Part shown: in pieces, positions 34,493 through 45,770 of the stretch
How the letters are laid out: every line of letters begins with the position of its first letter
Numbering within the stretch: the stretch's first letter is position 1
Source of the DNA: Utricularia gibba
Taxonomy: Eukaryota; Streptophyta; Magnoliopsida; Lamiales; Lentibulariaceae
Reading direction: 5' to 3'
Assembly (NCBI GenBank): GCA_002189035.1
Contig: NEEC01000014.1
Span: 1,738,501-1,802,500 of the forward strand
DNA length: 64,000 bases
The notes under the pieces: model-generated
What the model was told of the DNA's origin: nothing
Databases searched by the model: none
The model's input: the letters and a program-made list of their open reading frames with translations, nothing else
Program-made: the position numbers and the translations under genes

Positions 34493-35365
34493 TCATCGTA
34501 AACTCAAATCACCGGCTGTTGGGAAGAGGGTAAGAGCTTTTCTTGGAGTTGCGGAATCCAGATCCTCCACGAACGCCGGTGGAAGCAGAGGGGTGCCGTT
34601 CCCATTATGCGCCGGTGTAGACAGTCTCTGGATTTGTGCTTGTGATTGTGTTAAAAATGGATGCTCAAATTGTCCATCTCGGGGAGAGCTTCCAAACTGA
34701 CGAAACTGGAGAGGCGCCGGCGCCATACTTATCTGAGGAGGGTGCTGCTGGTGCGGGGGAGCCGGCACAAACGGCAAGTAATGGTCGGAGTTTCCACGGC
34801 CGGGGTGCAGAAAATGCGGTGGAACCGGAGAGCTGGCGAACAAATGGTCCGTTGCAGGGTCCATCCCCACAGCGGCGAGGGCTGCCGAAGGGCTCCCGGC
34901 ACCACCGGCGCTGCTGATGCCGCCGTTGGAAACCCCCTGCATCCGTTTCAAATAAAGCCGGTACTTCTGCAAGTGACTGGCGACATTTTCTCTGGTGAGC
35001 CCATCAACGCTCATGAGTTGCATAATGGTTTTAGGGACAGCATTCTTGATACCCAGATGAGCCACCGCATCTACAAATCTCTTGTGAAGCTGAGGGGTCC
35101 AAACAAGGCGAGGCCGCTTCAGGGTCCTGGCCTGCTCGTCGGACCCAGAACCCCCACTTGGTCCTCCTCCCCCATCAGGGGACTCAAACTCTGCCGACGA
35201 GTTAGGCTGAGGCAAACGCGGCGGCGGCGCGTGATGGGGTGTCGGAATGTTGAAAGCTAATGCTATATCAGGAGTTATTAGGGATTGGGACAAAGGTATA
35301 AGATCCTCCGGCGACGGCAACTCATCTTCCCAGTTGGAAAACCAATTGGAATCCGCTTCTCTCAT
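34493..35365 (-). CDS. MYBC1: GARP/MYB-like transcription factor, MYBC1 type
   Basis: This intronless gene of 290 residues starts at the ATG at 35365 (Met-Arg-Glu-Ala-Asp). An upstream in-frame ATG at 35395 is less likely. The N-terminus contains [10 protein letters not shown], as in Arabidopsis MYBC1 (At2g40970). The single GARP domain at about residues 82-143 contains [11 protein letters not shown] and Ser-His-Leu-Gln-Lys-Tyr-Arg. This domain is shared with LUX ARRHYTHMO, but the N- and C-termini favour MYBC1, a factor linked to freezing tolerance. A Gly/Pro-rich linker precedes the domain and a Pro/His-rich tail follows. Confidence 0.9.
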   Translation of the reverse strand: MREADSNWFSNWEDELPSPEDLIPLSQSLITPDIALAFNIPTPHHAPPPRLPQPNSSAEFESPDGGGGPSGGSGSDEQARTLKRPRLVWTPQLHKRFVDAVAHLGIKNAVPKTIMQLMSVDGLTRENVASHLQKYRLYLKRMQGVSNGGISSAGGAGSPSAALAAVGMDPATDHLFASSPVPPHFLHPGRGNSDHYLPFVPAPPHQQHPPQISMAPAPLQFRQFGSSPRDGQFEHPFLTQSQAQIQRLSTPAHNGNGTPLLPPAFVEDLDSATPRKALTLFPTAGDLSLR

Positions 35366-37438
35366 CTTTTTCTCAGCCCCACCTGAATATACCACAGCGG
35401 CGCGATAAAATCACCCAACAAAAAACAAACTCTTTTGCTGCTCCAACACAACCAACCCCTCCTCCAGTATCCTACAAAATCATCGTCTCCGTGACTCCAA
35501 AAGACTCAAAACAGAGAAAACCCATAACATCCACAGCTGTTGTCGGTCTCAATCAAGAAGACGAAGGATACCTAGATGCGGGTGCAGAAAAAGAGACATG
35601 GTTTTTCGTGGAAGCAGGGAGAAAGAAGGGAGGGGTGATCGAGGTGGATCTCATTTTCTCCTTCCTCTTTACTCCTTTTCAGCTCATCCCAAAAAAACAC
35701 AACATCAAAGGGGGAGCCGGCTCCTTAAACCAAAAGCCATCATTGAATGAAGGAACTCTTATCGTATTCGTACAACTGTGTTTGTGTGTCTTTAGTTCTC
35801 CGGTATAGTTAAAGATTCTCACTTTCCCCGAGATTTAGCTGCCCTTTTTCTTTTCTCCTTCTTCTCACATTTTCCACAAAAGCCTCCCCCACCAAAAACG
35901 TTTTACCTAATTGACACACAAACCTGATGCTCCAGAATCATTCCACACACACTAATTCCATAGTCAGCCCATGATTACCTGGTTCATCTTCCAGATCCCA
36001 TCTTAAATTTCAGAATCAGCGCAAGAGCCCCCCCTCCCCTTATCCCCTTCCACTCGGCACCAGCCACTCAGTCACGGTATTTGACAACACGTGATGCACA
36101 TTTTGTCCCCCCCGATTCCACTGGAGCAGTCCGGATCACAACCACATCATGCTGAGTGAAGCATTTTCAAGAAAATGATGAGCTGTTGTGTCTCATCTCC
36201 ATGACCCAATAAGCCTACCCTCCTACTTGTCTTCTTTCCAAATCAACATTTGATTTCGCATATCCGTAGGCCTGCGGGCAAAATCGAAAGGGGGGGATGT
36301 CGTTCGAGGGCTGGTACCCCCCATCAGGTACCGCCATGCGCTGGGACCTCTCTACACAAGTGGATTGTTGGTTCAAAAACCGCGGTCAGTAATTGTCTCC
36401 ACCGCCACTCGGATCGGAGTAGCTTCTGTAGGGGCAGAGAGAGAATCAGGGTGCCAGGATACGTACGGTACATCACTAGTCACTCACTCTTGTTACCGGG
36501 AGGGTAAATACTTATTATTACACACGGTGATTTACCCTGATTTTGATTTAATTACCAAATCATGCCAACACACACACATACACATGTTGCAGCCAGGAGA
36601 CATCATTAGGATACCCCGGTAAAAACTAGTATTTACCTGCCAAGTGCCAACCCAACCACACCCGCAGTCAAATCAGAGGTTGGGTAAAATGGTTAATTTA
36701 CAATTTAACTGTTGTGTGGTTCGGTTAGCGGTTCCTGGTCCCACCCAGGTACTCCAACTAAAACCGATTAAATGTTATATTTTGTTATTAGTTTTTAAAA
36801 TTGCAATTTGCAAAGCAAGTAGTAGAGGCTAGAAATGCTATCCATGGAATTTTTAGATATAAGGGTTATTTTAGAATGTTTTTTTTTAATCTAAAGTGCG
36901 CAGAGTGATTTTTAAATTTTAACTGTCTCCATGCGAAAAAAAAAGAATGATTTATACCTGGGAAATTACACAGCCTCTGACTTGAAGTGCGATTCCGATA
37001 CCATCCTTAACCAGACATTTCACAACCCCATTTCCCTGGTTGGAGGACGGTCAAAATATTCTCTCCGACACGGACACGGACGTTGATCCCTGGTCCCTCG
37101 ACACGTTTTCCACCATCTCCATCAGGTTGAAAAATAAATGGAGCCCTCAGGTTTTCACCCTCCACTCTTTCACAACAGGGACATGTGGATCTTCACTCTT
37201 GTCTTCTGGGAAAGTGGAGTGGCATGGACATGGTGCTTTCGAGGGCGGTTCACCGGGGGGACGTTGCTCTCCATGTCAGTGATCGTGCCAGATCCTTGTT
37301 TAAGCTTAATGGAGAATTGGCTTCATGGGGAGGCTGGTTGCAGGATCAGATGGAGGAGGGACAGGGCACTGGACTGCGCTCTTGTCCTGCTTGTTCACGT
37401 ACAACGAGGAGATTTAGTATGAGTTATAGTACAGGGAG
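35366..37438. other. long intergenic region, MYBC1 promoter to CIP111 3' flank
   Basis: The left part (to about 35850) is the leader and promoter of MYBC1. The middle contains pyrimidine-rich and GC-mixed sequence without a supported gene. Between about 37040 and 37440 several plus-strand frames are open in GC-richer sequence, but no domain is recognised. The right end is the 3' flank of CIP111. Confidence 0.35.
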
Positions 37439-40400
37439 TCACGAACCAATGCTTGGGACATGAAAGGCGTACCAGAAAGATGTACGACCCAATGAAGGAG
37501 AAAGTTCAGCGCCTGACGAATCATTGGTGGGATTTGAATGAACGAACCTCTGAAACCTGGAAGACAGCGTCTCGTACATACGAGCATCAGTGGGTTGTAC
37601 TTGCTGAATTCCAGCTTTCAGGTGTTCCATTTTGATCTCAGAAGCAGATAGATTCTCCTGATTGACGAACCAAAAGAAAAAGCAAAATAAATTGGAGAGG
37701 GTGACCGAGATTATGGATTTACTTGTTTTGAAACTCACTTCCAGTGCTCTCAAGGCTGCTTGGCCGCAAATGTGGGAAATATCAGCACCAGTACAGCCTT
37801 CTGTTAAATGAGATAGCTCATGGATGGATACATCCGAATTACATGGCATCCTGCGTAAATGGATGCGGAATATGTCTTCACGATCTCTTCTGTTTGGCAG
37901 CCCCACGTAAAGAAGTCGATCGAAACGTCCTATCACATTTGCGCATAGTTAGCCACGGAGCTGCTGAAGTTGTGAAGCTGAAAGGAAGGGTTGAGGTTTT
38001 GCTGCGTCAACTGAAAGCAGTGAAGATGTTACCTGGTCTTAGTAGCGCAGGATCTATCTTGTCTGGTCTATTGGTGGCGGCAATGACAGTAACACTGCCT
38101 CTTTCCTGCAAACCTGTCAAGGGTTTTTGGACATGATACATTAGAACAAGAAGGTAAACACACACCAAGATAAATTTGAAAATCAAGAGGAGACATCTTT
38201 TTTGTGAACTTACCATCCATCTCAACAAGAAGCTGAGTTATAACACGATCTCCAACCGAAACTCCATCATCATCCTTTCCCCTTGTTATAGCAAGACCAT
38301 CAATTTCATCAAAAAATATTATCGAAGGAGCATTCACCCTTGCCTTTGTGAATAAAGAACGGACAGCCTTTTCAGATTCACCAACCCATTTGCTGAATAG
38401 TTCAGGGCCCTTGACAGCAAGGAAATTCAGGCGTGCTTCAGAAGCTACAGCACGGGCCAAAAGTGTTTTACTGCATCCTGGGGGACCAAAGAGTAATATT
38501 CCCTTGGGTGGACGGGTTCCGATACGCTCAAAAGCATCCTTGTGTTTCTGAGGCCATTGCACAGCTTCCATCAACTGTGCCTTCACCTCCAATTGACCAC
38601 CAACATCTTCCCAGTTGACCTTAGGAACTTCAAGAATGACCTACTAGCACAAGCAAGTTATAAGAAAGACATTCCATTAAAGCTAATGATAGCAAAACGC
38701 TTCAGAATTTACTCTTATCTACTACACCAGAATAATGTTTACATACTAATCACGGTAGATGATGTACCTCCCTCATGGCACTGGCCCGTATTCTGAATTG
38801 GGCATTTTCAAAGTCTCCTGAATTAATTTTTAAGTTGTCATCCTTGCCGCACTGACAATGAAGTTCGCCATTACTCTTAGTCTCTGAAGTACTTCTAATT
38901 ACTGAACTACATGAATCAGACAACTCCACCCCCATATTGCTCGCCACAACATCTTCTGTTGCTTGAAAGCCATTGAGGTTTTCTTTAGATGATAAATTAT
39001 TCGTCGAACTCCATTTACTAAAAGCTGAAACATATCCACAAGCTGAAAATTTGCACACTGAATGACCACCTGAGGAAGATGATTCAACATATTTCCGAAG
39101 ACGGGTGAAGGCTGCTTCATTGCAGAGAGCAGCCAAATCAGCTCCTACAAAACCATGTGTAGACATGGCAATATCCTGAATGTCCTTATCTGAAAGAGAA
39201 TGATCCATTTCATCGAGGATTGAAACTAATATCTGGTAACGCTGTTCAGGAGATGGGACACCTGCACATCAGTCACATCAAGTTTCATCAAGAATGCATG
39301 TTCCTTCCAAGGATAATGATTTTTAGGCAACTCATAATCACATTGAAAAAGAACAGACATACAACACCTAAGCAAGACAAACTCTGAATTTATGGACGTT
39401 GAAAAGATGTTAAGCATGATAATCACTTAAAGTTCGCAGCATATTCATGGTAACATAAACATTCTGTTAAATAACATGGGAAAACAAATGCCCAGCTCCC
39501 CACTAACCATCTTCCGTCATTTTCACTTTTTGCAGAAGGGTTATTGATGGGCCGTGAAATGTAACAAGATGATGAGATCACTTTACCTATTTCTATTTCA
39601 CGATCAAGCCTTCCCGGACGTCTAAATGCTGGCTCAATGCTATCAGGCCGGTTTGTCGCAGCAATAATTAATACCCCATCAGTTCTACTAACTCCATCCA
39701 TCAACATTAAGAGGGTGGCAACCATTCTCCGAGATAGGTCATCACCACCATCTCTACGGGCAGGTGCAATAGCATCTAACTCATCTATGAAAACCTACAT
39801 GTTCGCACATATACAATCCCTAAACCCCCCTATGGAAGAAACAATTGCATAATTCTCATCCTAGCATACTATCACTTACCACTGCAGGTGAAGACTTTCC
39901 AGCTCTATCAAACACCTCACGCAATGCCTGCTCTGTTTCCCCATGGTACTGGCTAATAATTCCAGGACCATTAATCGTGAATAACTCAATACCAGCATCA
40001 AGAGCACAAGCGTGAGCTAAAGTTGTCTTCCCTGTTCCTGGTGGCCCATGAAGAAGCACTCCCTTTGTAGGTCTTAATCCAAATCTTAAGCATAACAAAG
40101 GAATGAAATTCATTTATATCACCAGAGCTTATAGTGCACTATTCTAGATGATTATTATACATGAAATTCGTCAAGGATTGATTCAGTAAGAAGAAACTGA
40201 AATGTGTAAAATGACCTATTCAATATTTATGATTTTGATACTCCTAACGGCATGCATAACAAACATTAGGCACGTTTTGATGATAAAGTTAAAAAGTGTA
40301 AATCAGAAGAATACGAGTTTTAAAACATTTGGTAAAAGTGTATAGCTGTGAACCTGTCGGCCCTAGCTGATGAGACAATTATGCCCTTTAAAATGGAAAT

Positions 40401-42064
40401 TTCCTTGGAAAGACCACCCAACTTTCGAAATTTCCATGATATGTTACTCTCTGATTCAGATTCTCGGGATGCAAAAGAAAATCCTGAAGAAGTCATATCC
40501 CTGGGGTGACTTGAATGAAGAAAACGAACTTTAGTATCACGATTTACAAAGAATAGAGATGTGGGGTTTCCTGATTGAGAGTCTGAAATGTCATGCTTCT
40601 TATGAATGCCATTCAAAATTTTACTATTTGAGGAGCATTCTTTAACATCCACAACCTGGAAAAGGCATGGTCCTGAGAGCAGCTGAATTGTAACAAAATT
40701 TCCCAACAGCAAATGTTGATACATTAACCACAGTAATGCACAGCGTTCTAGAAGTTCCGTAGTTGAATCATCGCCCAATATATGATCAAACGGTAGCACG
40801 CTATCAGAATGAGAGGCTACTTTTTGCTCCTCCATTTTGATTTTAGCCAATGAGCAAAGAGGAAATAGGCAGAGTTCTTTGCAATCTTCCAAAAAAATAC
40901 TACTAGCAGGACTAGGAGGCTGATTAATCAATTTCTCAGTTGAACTGTGGACCTTAATGGGTTGTAGTAAAACAACTCTTCCCAAAGGTGGACACCCCAT
41001 TCGGTTGTAAAGTTCAGCAGACAAGCAAACCCCATTCTTTAAATCCTGCACACAGTGAATCTCTGACCTTTAGGACAAGGTTATGAAAGCACAGGGTATT
41101 TCCAGAAGCAGAACGTGTTCCAAAAGCACACCATGCGACATCAGGGTTTTCTTTTTTTTTTTTTTTTCTGTCATAGAATCCAGAAATAAATATTGACCTG
41201 GAATAGCTAAAAATTCCCCTTGAACTAAATTTATTTTCAGATGATTCAACAAATAAGCTACATGATACCTTACAAGATGGGCTCACAGTAGCCATGACAA
41301 AGAAATTTCCTGCTGCATCTGCCCTTATACCCTTGGATTCAAATCCAAATTTTGCAGCACATTCATCTGAAAAGGAACTCAAAGAGAATCCGCTTGAACC
41401 TTTGTCCAAAGAAGGAAGCGAAACCTGCCATTATGGTATACCTTAGGATGAAATGGATTTGTTAATACTTATGATAGAACGCATGCAAAAGTGTTGAATA
41501 TGGTTACGGAATAGGAGACAGAGTTGCTCCAAAAAGAAATGGAGCACATAAAAAAAAAAAAACACATCGTATTCAGGCACTAATGCAAAATTACTTCTGC
41601 CTACCACAGTAATAAGAGTTTTTCAGAAAATTTGACAATTTTCTTTAAAGAGCTCCCTTGAACATTTAGATTTCCGAACTTGCAGGAAAGCATTAGGGGT
41701 GCCAAAAGCTGTTGGAGAGAAAGTAAGGAAAAGATTACCCGAAACATAAACAAGCGCATACCGAAACTAGGGAACCATAGGGAATGGAATAGGAAACCAT
41801 GGTCGCCTCCGAAAGCCAAACATTGCAGCCCTTGGAGTCCGATACCTTGGCTTCCGCGATTTTTCCCACGAAAGCATCTCCTGTGATGAGCGATGGGAAT
41901 CTTTCAGAAACTCCATCAACTATAGACGATAACTCCTCCTTGCTCGGAAATGACGACGAAATAACCGCCGACGAAACTTCGGAATTCACAGATTGACAAT
42001 CGAAGTTATCAGAATGCGAGGGTTTTGTAGGCGTTATCGACTTCTTCTTCTTCGCAGAAGGCAT
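37439..42064 (-). CDS. CIP111: calmodulin-interacting protein 111, AFG2/Drg1-type AAA ATPase
   Basis: Ten minus-strand exons join in phase: 41762-42064, 41269-41424, 40354-41045, 39880-40084, 39587-39794, 39261-38768, 38640-38214, 38113-38033, 37929-37739 and 37657-37439. They give 991 residues. A Lys-rich start is followed by a Cdc48-like N-domain. AAA domain 1 has Gly-Pro-Pro-Gly-Thr-Gly-Lys-Thr near residue 396 and Phe-Ile-Asp-Glu-Leu-Asp near 454. AAA domain 2 has Gly-Pro-Pro-Gly-Cys-Ser-Lys-Thr near 740 and Phe-Phe-Asp-Glu-Ile-Asp. The Cys-Ser P-loop is typical of the AFG2/SPATA5 family, which acts in 60S ribosome maturation in yeast. Arabidopsis CIP111 binds calmodulin in vitro. The start lies 254 bases downstream of the cyclin stop on the same strand. 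Confidence 0.94.
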
Positions 42065-42318
42065 GTCGTTACGGTGGAGCGTACACGGAAGTTTCTTTGC
42101 ACACAGGTTTATCATTTTATACCCTAGCTTGGCCGTTACTGTGTGTACCTGGGCCTAGCCCAATCACGGTGTGCATTCTTTATTTGGGCCAAAAGTGGAA
42201 AACAAAAAAATGGGCCTAATTGTTAAAATTCTAGACGATAAAAGCATACAATGAGCCCAATATCCAAACAAATCAAACAAAAAAAAAAAAAAAAAACAGT
42301 ACGCGGCAGTAGTTTGTT
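42065..42318. promoter_or_regulatory. short spacer with site II elements between cyclin B and CIP111
   Basis: The interval must hold both the 3' end of the cyclin gene and the promoter of CIP111. TGGGCC occurs at 42150-42155, 42185-42190 and 42211-42216, and AGCCCA at 42157-42162. An A-rich run lies at about 42279-42297. Confidence 0.5.
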
Positions 42319-44725
42319 TTAACTGGCGGGTGAAAGTGTTTTTGCCGGCGGCAAGAGCGCCACCGCCTCACGTTCCGGCGAAGAATATTTCCGGAGAATG
42401 CCTCTTAGCTTTGGATCCTCTACCGCAAAATGGTGGAAGGATACCATCAACTTCGCAGAATCGCTGTTCAACAAAAGGACAAAGAATCAGAAACAAGCGA
42501 ATGATTTTTAGCGTCTGATACCCAGAAAAATAAAGTTTGTTCTCTCACGTAAGTTGCTCTTCTGAGAATCCGGTATGAGCTTTTAGCGTTGCTGTCCAGT
42601 AGGGTTCTTCCTCCACCGTGCAACGAGCGGCGTAGACTGCCGAGGCGGCAATCATGGAAGGAGAGTAGATAAGGATCTCGTAGTTCATCATTCCAAGCTC
42701 TGCAAGGAAATATGCCATGTTCTCCACCTGTTTGACAAAATGCAAGAAAAAAATACCTTCGGTGAGAAGTTGGGCTTTGAATGATGATTCCCGATACACG
42801 CCACTTACATTCGGTCCTGACATGGATGCCTTGATGAAGCGAACAAGGAAAACGTAAGGAGTAGGGACCGTTAACTTCCATTCTAGCTCGGCCAGTATCA
42901 TTTTCTCCATAGCCAGAACCTGCTGGTTTGTGTAAGTTCTGTCTGAAATGCAGACAAGGTCATTCACCTGCAGATCACACGACACATGTATAAAATTCCA
43001 TGACGATGAAGATGCCTTGTGTTCAGTGTAAAGTGATGAACCTCAGGAGCCCAAATTTCTTCATATTTGGAGGCTAGAAGAAGCGCACCCAAGCCCACCA
43101 ACTGAAGTTCTCTTTTTGTGGTGGGTTTAGCAGCAAGGTATCGGTCGACGATGTTGAATGTAAGATAAAGAGCTTCCTTAGAGAGCTCGAATTTGTGGTG
43201 AACTTGTACCAACCAGTCTATCAGGATTGCTCGCATCTTCCTATTTATTTCAGGTTGAGAACTCATGTAATCATGTACAGTGCCTTCATTCTGCATCACA
43301 AGGGAGGAGTGTGCTTGTTCATGATTTCTCACAAAAGCGCAGTGACCAATATGTAAGCTAATTGCATTATACATTGTGAATACCTCAGATGATTTGTAGT
43401 ACCGGTACATATCCTCAACATATTCCACTGTGGCTAAGTCATTCTCCACATCTGCAGCATCAATATCCACTACTTGATCTTTGAGTTCACTTCTCTGACT
43501 ACAAGCAGCCTGAAGAACAAAATTCCATTTAAGTGATTAGCAACAGAATCAAAGCCCTTCCTTAGGAATGACCATTTTACCAAACCTTGCTTCTTGCTGT
43601 GAGTGCTGCACTGAAAGCTTGAGTCTTGGTTTTTGATGATTTCTCTTTGATGGGGCGTTTCTCCTTTACTACCACTTCCTTAGAAACCGGACTGATTACA
43701 ATTATCTCATTAGGTTTTGGTTGATCTGCAGTCTCTTTATTCTGAGTCTGCTTACGGACTACGCCTCTCTTCTTTGGCAAATCTCTATCATTTGGTACAA
43801 CTCTCTTGCTTTCAACTGCTACTGCCTGAATATTAGCCTGTAACTGAGCGCAGTATCTCCTGAAAATGAAGGGTAGATGAATGAATGAACGAATCAACAC
43901 AACCTTTTCCAGTTCACCTAAAATAAAGACAAAAACTTTAAGTACCTTGTAGCAGGTCGAGAAACCTGAGGAACTTGTTTGCCATCGACTCCACGAACCC
44001 TAACCACATTTCCTATGTCTCCCAGTGCAGGGCGACTCTTCTTTTCGACTCCAGCCTTCTTCATTTTGTTGGTAACTCCTGGTACTGCGTCTCCTGTGAA
44101 TCATTTCGAGACATTAAGCATTATAAAGTAGCCAGTTGTAAGACCATAGAGCTTGAACACTGAAAGGCCATAGTCCATAATCAAATCAGAAGCCAAGAAG
44201 AAACTGGGAGAATTACTTTTCGAATGAAACAAGATGGGACTATAAACTTTTGACCAGACACGCATCATGCAGTGTAAACGATCACGAGACAGAAAGAAAC
44301 AACTGAAGCAACAAGAAACACCAACAGCCATCAAAATGGGCAAAACTTTTTCTCATCGGGAAGATCCTTGAGTAAAGAAACACCTCATAAGCATTAGACT
44401 ACAGTAATTACATTGATAAAGGTTACATCTTTCAGAGAGCACCGCGGAACAAGAAAACTGAAGACAGCGATGCACAAGTTCGAGGCAAAATAATCAAAAA
44501 TCCCAACACCCCACAATGGAAAAACGGTGAAAACGTCAAGGAAATAAAACAAATATTATTTTTAAGAAGATCCCAGGCGGACAATATCAAGAACAAACGA
44601 TCAGAGCGAAACTTCATTGCGCCCATGTTCGATCTCTAAGAATCAAAATAACTGATATGCGAAAATCGTATGATGAACCACTAAACACCTCCGTAATTCT
44701 TCTGGGCAATGCTCCTTGTCGCCAT
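42319..44725 (-). CDS. CYCB1: mitotic B-type cyclin (CYCB1 type)
   Basis: Eight minus-strand exons, 44689-44725, 43946-44093, 43586-43859, 43384-43509, 43042-43290, 42809-42967, 42549-42727 and 42319-42463, encode 438 residues. The destruction box Arg-Pro-Ala-Leu-Gly-Asp-Ile-Gly-Asn is at about 33-41. The cyclin box contains Met-Arg-Ala-Ile-Leu-Ile-Asp-Trp-Leu-Val and Lys-Tyr-Glu-Glu-Ile. The C-terminal cyclin fold ends near Ser-Ser-Pro-Glu-Arg. It partners CDKA/CDKB at the G2/M transition and is destroyed by the APC/C. The 37-base first exon was found from its ATG, donor and phase. MSA-like elements lie upstream. Linkage with SCAB1, as for Arabidopsis CYCB1;4 at At2g26760, suggests orthology. 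Confidence 0.93.
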
Positions 44726-44828
44726 TCAGAAGAGCGTGAAAACTTTGCAGAATCTCTCGGATGAACTCTTTTTCTCGTCTTTTGAAGGAAAAGAGAGTAG
44801 AAATCCGACTTTCAAAATTTCCAGAGTG

Positions 44829-44838
44829 TCAACGGTCA
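44829..44838 (+). promoter_or_regulatory. MSA-like element (AACGG core) in cyclin B promoter
   Basis: TCAACGGTCA lies about 104 bases upstream of the cyclin ATG. It has the AACGG core and the YYA flank of the mitosis-specific activator element bound by MYB3R factors. Confidence 0.5.
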
Positions 44839-44901
44839 TATTTTTGTTGCCGTTCGATTGCCTTAAATTCGACGGCGATTAGGAGCCCCCCACTTTTATT
44901 T

Positions 44902-44912
44902 TTACCGTTGGA
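44902..44912 (-). promoter_or_regulatory. MSA element, near-perfect, in cyclin B promoter
   Basis: On the minus strand the sequence reads TCCAACGGTAA, matching ten of eleven positions of the MSA consensus YCYAACGGYYA. It lies about 177 bases upstream of the cyclin ATG in the gene's own orientation. Confidence 0.6.
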
Positions 44913-45770
44913 TAAAGACTACTTTATCAACTTACTATTTTCAACTATTTTATTTGAGTCACATTTGACTCCCAAGGTATTTGGTGTTTGTCATAATATC
45001 TAAACTTATTCCTCGTTATTGAAAATTCTTTCCATTAATATAGTTAATACTTACTATTTTACATATCGTACATATTTAATATCAAATTTTGTAAAATTAA
45101 TTTTCAAAATTTATATATAGAGTAATTTTTATTTTTATTATTTTATAATTTGACAAAATTGATACCCAAAATCAATAAGATAATGATGAATTCTTTATGG
45201 TGATGTCACTTGATAAAATAAAGTGAAATATCATCTGATTTACTAATTAGGATAAAATATTAAATTATTTTAATGAGTGATAATTTGAAAATAGTTATCA
45301 TTATTAAATAGTTACTCATTACTAATTAGTATAATTTAAAATAAATGATTATGGAAACAAAAAATTGGGTAGGATCCTATGGAAGTGGTGCACGGTACGA
45401 CATGCGCTTGTCTAGTAATCTGTGGACACGTGGATTACATGGGGGAGAACAAAATCGTCTACAAATTCATGGCGTTGATCGGTGTCATCAGCCCTTCTCG
45501 GCCGGGGAGACCTTATTGCCCGCCAAGTCGAGCATGATCGATCTTTTCTAGGAATTGGGAATTTAGGGTTCCACTGATTTTGTTGCTGTTTAAAATTGCG
45601 ACTGCAAGTGCTGCTATTAAAGTCTATTACACGGGAAATCCCGTAGAAGTTGAATCGGAGGGTTTTTTTCTTGGAGTCCTAGGGTTCGTTCTGAGCTCCC
45701 ATTTCTTTACCAAGAGACACTTGCGCCGGATTCCGTTTCTTACTGGAAATTTACTTTCCGTTAAGTACGA
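44913..45770. other. AT-rich spacer between divergent cyclin B and SPT6 genes
   Basis: About 44980-45350 is very AT-rich. The part from about 45360 to 45770 is more mixed and should hold the SPT6 promoter and leader. No coding gene is recognised. Confidence 0.4.

Noticed and set aside
35491-35808. Plus-strand frame of 105 codons upstream of MYBC1
   Set aside because: It lies in the MYBC1 leader/promoter on the other strand and lacks any recognisable feature.
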